A stretch of 64,000 bases of DNA. It comes from Gramella sp. AN32 (lineage in GTDB: Bacteria; Bacteroidota; Bacteroidia; Flavobacteriales; Flavobacteriaceae). This document shows positions 60,128 to 64,000 of this stretch, piece by piece (the stretch's first letter is position 1; the number at the start of each line of letters is the position of its first letter). The stretch lies in contig NZ_QEYO01000011.1 in the NCBI RefSeq assembly GCF_023718305.1, positions 1 to 64,000 of the forward strand, written 5' to 3'. The position numbers were made by a program, and so were the translations under genes. The notes beneath the pieces are model-generated. The model was not told where the DNA came from. It searched no databases and saw nothing but the letters and a program-made list of their open reading frames with translations.

Positions 60128-62179
60128 TTATGGGGTCATTTTATTAAAATTATCTTCAATTGCCTTCAACATAGCTATGTTGGGAAAACCATTGTTCTGT
60201 CTGCGATTTTTTATGGCATACCAGTCTTTCCATTTATCATCTAAATCACCTGATTCCCTACGTTTATAAACTTTTTCAAGTTCTTTTTTCGCTTTAGGAA
60301 GTAATTTTTTAGCTTCTTCTAAAAATTTAGTATTCTGGGTAGTTTCATACTTTTTCTTCAATTTCGACATCTCATGAAGCGTAGTTTCAAAAGCTATTAA
60401 ATCTGAATATATCTGTACAGGAAGCAGAATATAAGCATGATAGAAATCACCCTGATCTATTTCCCACCCTTTACGAGCTTCTATTAATGATTTTTGTAAA
60501 TTTTCGGCACAGGAAGCGGTAGTTGTATAATCACCTTCTACACGTGTATAATCGAAAGGAATAGGAGTTTTACCCGGTCTTCTTATTGGTGCATTTGACA
60601 AATAGGAAACGGCTTCGCGTATTTCCCACAAATGCTCTACATAGCCTTTTCTGCCTACTTGTGCTTTATGCAGCCATTTCATTGAAGAAACAGCATGTTG
60701 CGCCGCTTCTTTATTGAAATAACGCTCAGTCCAGGAAGTATAAAAATCATCTCCATTAAATGTTTGCGGGTTATTACAAACTGCACTATAAGCTTCAAGG
60801 TTTAACAAAAATGGCCTGAAATTTTGCCCATTAACCAAACAATAATTATCTGCTCCATAATTTTGAAACATATCTTTCATGACGGTTTCTACTTTTTCAG
60901 GATACGGGTTATGCACGGTGTGGTTTAACCAGTAACCAGCATGCATATAGGTGCCAAAGTTGTAACCGTCTGTAGTATTTGGTAAATACTCAAATTCACC
61001 AAACCCGTGATCGGACCAAAGAACAATCCAATCTTTTGGGGGACGAAAACCTTCATTCCACATTTCCATTCCATCAGAATAACAAACTAAAACTTTAGTA
61101 GCATGAGGTTTATATTCATCTACTAAATTTCCAAAGTCTTCATAAACCTCGTTAAAAACTTCAATTTTACTTTCGCCGCAACTGCTTTTGTATTCCCAAT
61201 CCCACACCTGATGCCGGGGGCGTAAAATAAAGATATCGGTTTTTGATAAAGGTGTTTCTTCTAAATAATAACGCCATGCTTTTAACCAGTCTTCTTTATA
61301 GGCTTTCCAACAAGTTGCTTTATCTTCCTGCATTGGATGAATTTGATATCCCAGGGCAAAATCGATGGCCACTTTCATGCCTTTTTCGTGGGCATAATCG
61401 ATCATCTTTTCTACATAAGAAACATCTATTTGATAGTCTGGTTTTAATTTTTTGTATTCTGGTCTTATAAAAAATTCCGGTCTGCCCAACATATCAAATA
61501 ATTGAATAGCGTTGTAACGTAATCGAATCAGGGAATTAATCATTTCGGTATAACTCTCCCAATCGTATTCTAATAATTCACCTCTATAGTTCGCCAGTTC
61601 GTCTACATCATTTTCAAAATATGTTAACACAGGAACCTTTGGCGGGGCTATAATCTTTGGGGTAAAATTATATATATCTTCTTTCGATTTCTTATGTGGC
61701 AATTTACCTGTCCAGTATTCCAAAGGATCTACTCCTAGAATTTCTTGTGAGAAATCGTAAATTGAATATTGCAGTCCCTGCACATCTGATCCTGCAATTA
61801 CAATTGCTTTTTGTTCATTTAAAAGTCTTGTTTTAGCCCAAATACCACCGCGAGGTCCGGGTTTTTTACTGGAAAGGGCTATCTTATCCTCGCTAGCCAG
61901 GTTTTTTATAAGCATATTGGATTCTATAGTTCCCAGGACAAAAAATATTCCTGTCTTTGACAATGCTTCCTTTTCTGAAATTATAGATACCTCACTATTA
62001 ATAACCTTTTTTAAATCGGCTTTTAGATCGTTTATAGTACTCAATTCAACCTCAGTTAAATTTTCACCAACTATGAGGTAATAATTTTCAACTTCGGGTT
62101 TGGTACAGGCAAGAAATAAAACCAATGCCGAAATAAGGCCTAGTAAGTATACCGGTTTTAGCTTAAAAATTTCCGTCAT
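60128..62179 (-). CDS. Barrel-type glycoside hydrolase lipoprotein (alpha-glucuronidase/GH115-GH67-like, family uncertain)
   Basis: A 683-residue lipoprotein (signal and LFLAC near 25). The N-terminal domain (~30-150) resembles those before alpha-glucuronidases and GH20/GH84 enzymes: FFVLGTIESNMLI, AIVIAGSDVQGLQYSIYDFSQEILGVDPLEYWTGKLP. An alpha/beta-barrel follows (~180-450: SYVEKMIDYAHEKGMKVAIDFALGYQIHPM), then helical regions. It lacks a clear GH115 motif such as WPAMW, and so is not assigned to a family with confidence. Members in similar loci remove uronic acid or hexosamine residues. The next gene, 11 bases downstream, is GH92. Confidence 0.55.
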   Translation of the reverse strand: MTEIFKLKPVYLLGLISALVLFLACTKPEVENYYLIVGENLTEVELSTINDLKADLKKVINSEVSIISEKEALSKTGIFFVLGTIESNMLIKNLASEDKIALSSKKPGPRGGIWAKTRLLNEQKAIVIAGSDVQGLQYSIYDFSQEILGVDPLEYWTGKLPHKKSKEDIYNFTPKIIAPPKVPVLTYFENDVDELANYRGELLEYDWESYTEMINSLIRLRYNAIQLFDMLGRPEFFIRPEYKKLKPDYQIDVSYVEKMIDYAHEKGMKVAIDFALGYQIHPMQEDKATCWKAYKEDWLKAWRYYLEETPLSKTDIFILRPRHQVWDWEYKSSCGESKIEVFNEVYEDFGNLVDEYKPHATKVLVCYSDGMEMWNEGFRPPKDWIVLWSDHGFGEFEYLPNTTDGYNFGTYMHAGYWLNHTVHNPYPEKVETVMKDMFQNYGADNYCLVNGQNFRPFLLNLEAYSAVCNNPQTFNGDDFYTSWTERYFNKEAAQHAVSSMKWLHKAQVGRKGYVEHLWEIREAVSYLSNAPIRRPGKTPIPFDYTRVEGDYTTTASCAENLQKSLIEARKGWEIDQGDFYHAYILLPVQIYSDLIAFETTLHEMSKLKKKYETTQNTKFLEEAKKLLPKAKKELEKVYKRRESGDLDDKWKDWYAIKNRRQNNGFPNIAMLKAIEDNFNKMTP

Positions 62180-62295
62180 ATTACATTGGTATGTAGAATT
62201 TACATGGAGCAGTTAAAAATATAGGCAGGGAAATATTCGCCTGCCTATATAAACTAAACTAATTCAAAATTCAAATAAGTACTTCAAGTGTTTTT

Positions 62296-63942
62296 TTAAT
62301 AATTAGGATTTTGCTCCATTGTTTCAGGAGAAATCTCTATTTCTTTTATTGGGATTGGCCTTAATAAATGCTTGGAAGGATCAAAAGCACCGTGATCTAT
62401 ATAGTGTGGATTGTAAAGACTTACTTTTTCTTCTAATTTCCCCATTCGTTTTAAGACAGCCCATCTATTGGACTCCCCTATAAGTTCTAAAGCACGCTCT
62501 ACTAATATGGTATCTAAATCGATGTTTGTATAGTAATCTGCAACCCCTGTTGCCCGTTCTCTTACTCTGTTTAAATGAAATAAAGCCTGCGTAGGATTAC
62601 CTGCTCCTAGAAAAGCCTCAGCAGCAATTAAGTGCGTTCCGGCCACTCTAAACACAAAAGTATCACGAGCCCCATCTCCTGTTCCTGAAAAAATCTGGTC
62701 GTCAAATTTCTTCATGATGGGGAAGTTGATAAATTCTGGATTGAGCGAATATTTGTAAATTACACCCTCAATATCTTCTGGTCTTCCAAATAAATATTGA
62801 TCGGGTTGATACACCCAGTAATCATTTAATCGTTCTTTTAATTCGGCAGTGCCTAAAGCATATTTAGGGAAATAAACTATGGTATCTCCAGGATTGATTA
62901 CGTCTTCACCCAGCCCACTTTCTTCATCGGCTATAATGGTTCTGTGAATAGTAACATTTTCCCTTGTATCGTTATCTGTAAATAACGAATAGAAATATGG
63001 CGTGGGCATTAAGCTATTCCCTTTTTCGCCATAAAGGTTTGCTCTACTTACGCCAGGCAGGTTAAAAACCTGGTTCATAAAGAGAGAATGCTTCGTATTA
63101 CCCCTATCTGAAGCAAAACCAGTTTCTCCCCACTGGGTTGCAAAAAGAATTTCCGGATTTATTTGATTATCGTAATCAAAAACCTCTGCAAAAGACTGAC
63201 TTCTAATATCGTAAGAACCAATAGCTAATACGGCTAAATCGGCAGCGGTTTGAAAATCGGTACTTTCACCGTAATTTTTATATGCCCTGGTTAAATATAC
63301 CTCAGCCAATACGTGTTGCGCTGCTCGTTTCGAAAACCTTCCTGTTTCCGGATCATCCTTCAAATTTGGAATAGCGGCCTCCAACTCTTCTATAATTAAA
63401 TTATAGGTGGCTTCTTCTGAAGAACGTGTATAATTATTACGAATACTTTGTGGCTCTTCAAAATCCAATACCACGCCTCCAAATTGTTGTGCTAAATTAA
63501 AAAATGCCAGAGCCCTTAAAGCTCTTGCCTGCGCTATGCCATAAGTTTTCTCTTCTAACATACCCGGGCTCCAACTAATTTGATTTTCAAATCGGTTGAT
63601 TGCGGTATTGGCTTTTGAAATTACTGCATAATTTGTGTTCCAAAGACCATTCGTTTGAGGCGCATTAAATCCAACATAATCATTTTCACTTGAGGTAGAA
63701 AATATTTCCCCCTGAGTTGTAAAAATGTCAGTTCCCGCAAATTTGTAGTTATAATTGTTGTAAACACCTCTTACGGCATTATAAATTCCTACGATTAGTT
63801 GGTCAGCGTTATTTTCATCAAGAAAATTCTCACTGGTTATTTGTGTGTATATCTCTTCTTCTATGTAATCCTCACAACCACTAAACGAGAGTGTAAAGAC
63901 CAGAATAACTGTTATTCGTTTTATATTTTTTATTGTTTTCAT
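62296..63942 (-). CDS. SusD/RagB outer-membrane glycan-binding lipoprotein
   Basis: A 548-residue SusD-like protein with a lipoprotein signal (LVFTLSFSGCEDYIEE, cysteine near 23) and the TPR-like fold: ENFLDENNADQLIVGIYNAVRGVYN near 40, EKTYGIAQARALRALAFFNLAQQFGG near 130 and the C-terminal LERALELIGESNRWAVLKRMGKL, PIPIKEIEISPETMEQNPNY. It captures glycan at the surface and lids the SusC transporter, whose end lies just upstream (63963). It is the first full gene of the PUL operon in the window. Confidence 0.95.
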   Translation of the reverse strand: MKTIKNIKRITVILVFTLSFSGCEDYIEEEIYTQITSENFLDENNADQLIVGIYNAVRGVYNNYNYKFAGTDIFTTQGEIFSTSSENDYVGFNAPQTNGLWNTNYAVISKANTAINRFENQISWSPGMLEEKTYGIAQARALRALAFFNLAQQFGGVVLDFEEPQSIRNNYTRSSEEATYNLIIEELEAAIPNLKDDPETGRFSKRAAQHVLAEVYLTRAYKNYGESTDFQTAADLAVLAIGSYDIRSQSFAEVFDYDNQINPEILFATQWGETGFASDRGNTKHSLFMNQVFNLPGVSRANLYGEKGNSLMPTPYFYSLFTDNDTRENVTIHRTIIADEESGLGEDVINPGDTIVYFPKYALGTAELKERLNDYWVYQPDQYLFGRPEDIEGVIYKYSLNPEFINFPIMKKFDDQIFSGTGDGARDTFVFRVAGTHLIAAEAFLGAGNPTQALFHLNRVRERATGVADYYTNIDLDTILVERALELIGESNRWAVLKRMGKLEEKVSLYNPHYIDHGAFDPSKHLLRPIPIKEIEISPETMEQNPNY

Positions 63943-63962
63943 CTTGAATAAAATTTTAAAAA

Positions 63963-64000
63963 TTAGTAAGACAACTTAAGTCCAAATAATACTGTTTTGG
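63963..64000 (-). CDS. SusC-type TonB-dependent transporter (C-terminal codons only)
   Basis: The window ends inside this gene. The last 11 codons read KTVLFGLKLSY then TAA, the aromatic-ended beta-strand typical of SusC/RagA C-termini. The stop lies 20 bases upstream of the SusD ATG, the usual SusCD arrangement. Confidence 0.8.
   Translation of the reverse strand, partial: KTVLFGLKLSY

Overview
The window is chromosomal DNA of a Flavobacteriaceae-type bacterium (Bacteroidota). The evidence is the gliding genes gldF and gldG, flavobacterial TAnnTTTG-type -10 boxes, the gene order gldF-gldG-dnaN-mnmE, and a SusC/SusD polysaccharide utilisation locus (PUL) with a hybrid two-component regulator. 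Gene style resembles Gramella, Salegentibacter or Zunongwangia; this is an impression, not a placement.

Region 1 (1-17.3 kb) is core genome: a DUF4294 protein, M42 peptidase, topoisomerase IB, a CBS/nucleotidyltransferase with a DEDDh exonuclease, acs, purC, phoH, a SAM hydroxide adenosyltransferase, a small monooxygenase, gldFG, dnaN, a DUF4870 protein and mnmE. The mnmE gene carries two in-frame interspersed repeats.

Region 2 (17,320-41,330) is an integrated mobilisable island of about 24.0 kb inserted at the 3' end of mnmE. It is bounded by an exact 34-bp direct repeat, with tandem 11-bp repeats just inside both ends that look like integrase arm sites. It carries a tyrosine integrase, a nucleotidyltransferase/winged-helix pair, a VirE-like and a toprim replication protein, MobC/MobA-like mobilisation genes and a RES/Xre toxin-antitoxin pair. 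The most striking cargo is at 26.2-28.6 kb: an ECF sigma factor coupled to a truncated, nuclease-dead Cas12f/TnpB-like protein, followed by three tandem guide-RNA units. This matches the recently reported RNA-guided transcription systems (dCas12f plus sigma-E) of Bacteroidota. The right arm is a type I restriction-modification operon whose hsdM and hsdS are separated by a UvrD-like helicase, a PHP-SMC ATPase and a membrane coiled-coil protein.

Region 3 (41.3-64.0 kb) is a minus-strand catabolic locus: SusC (last codons only), SusD, a barrel-type lipoprotein hydrolase, GH92, two GH29-like enzymes, GH3 with PA14, an esterase fused to a PI-PLC-like domain, a metallophosphoesterase, a hybrid two-component system broken by one in-frame stop, myo-inositol oxygenase and a sodium/solute symporter. 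PI-PLC, phosphoesterase, inositol oxygenase and mannosidase/fucosidase genes together suggest that the substrate is an inositol-containing glycoconjugate such as a GPI glycan or glycosyl-inositol-phosphoceramide. That is inference.

All calls are by reading only. No database search, folding or exhaustive guide-target search was run.
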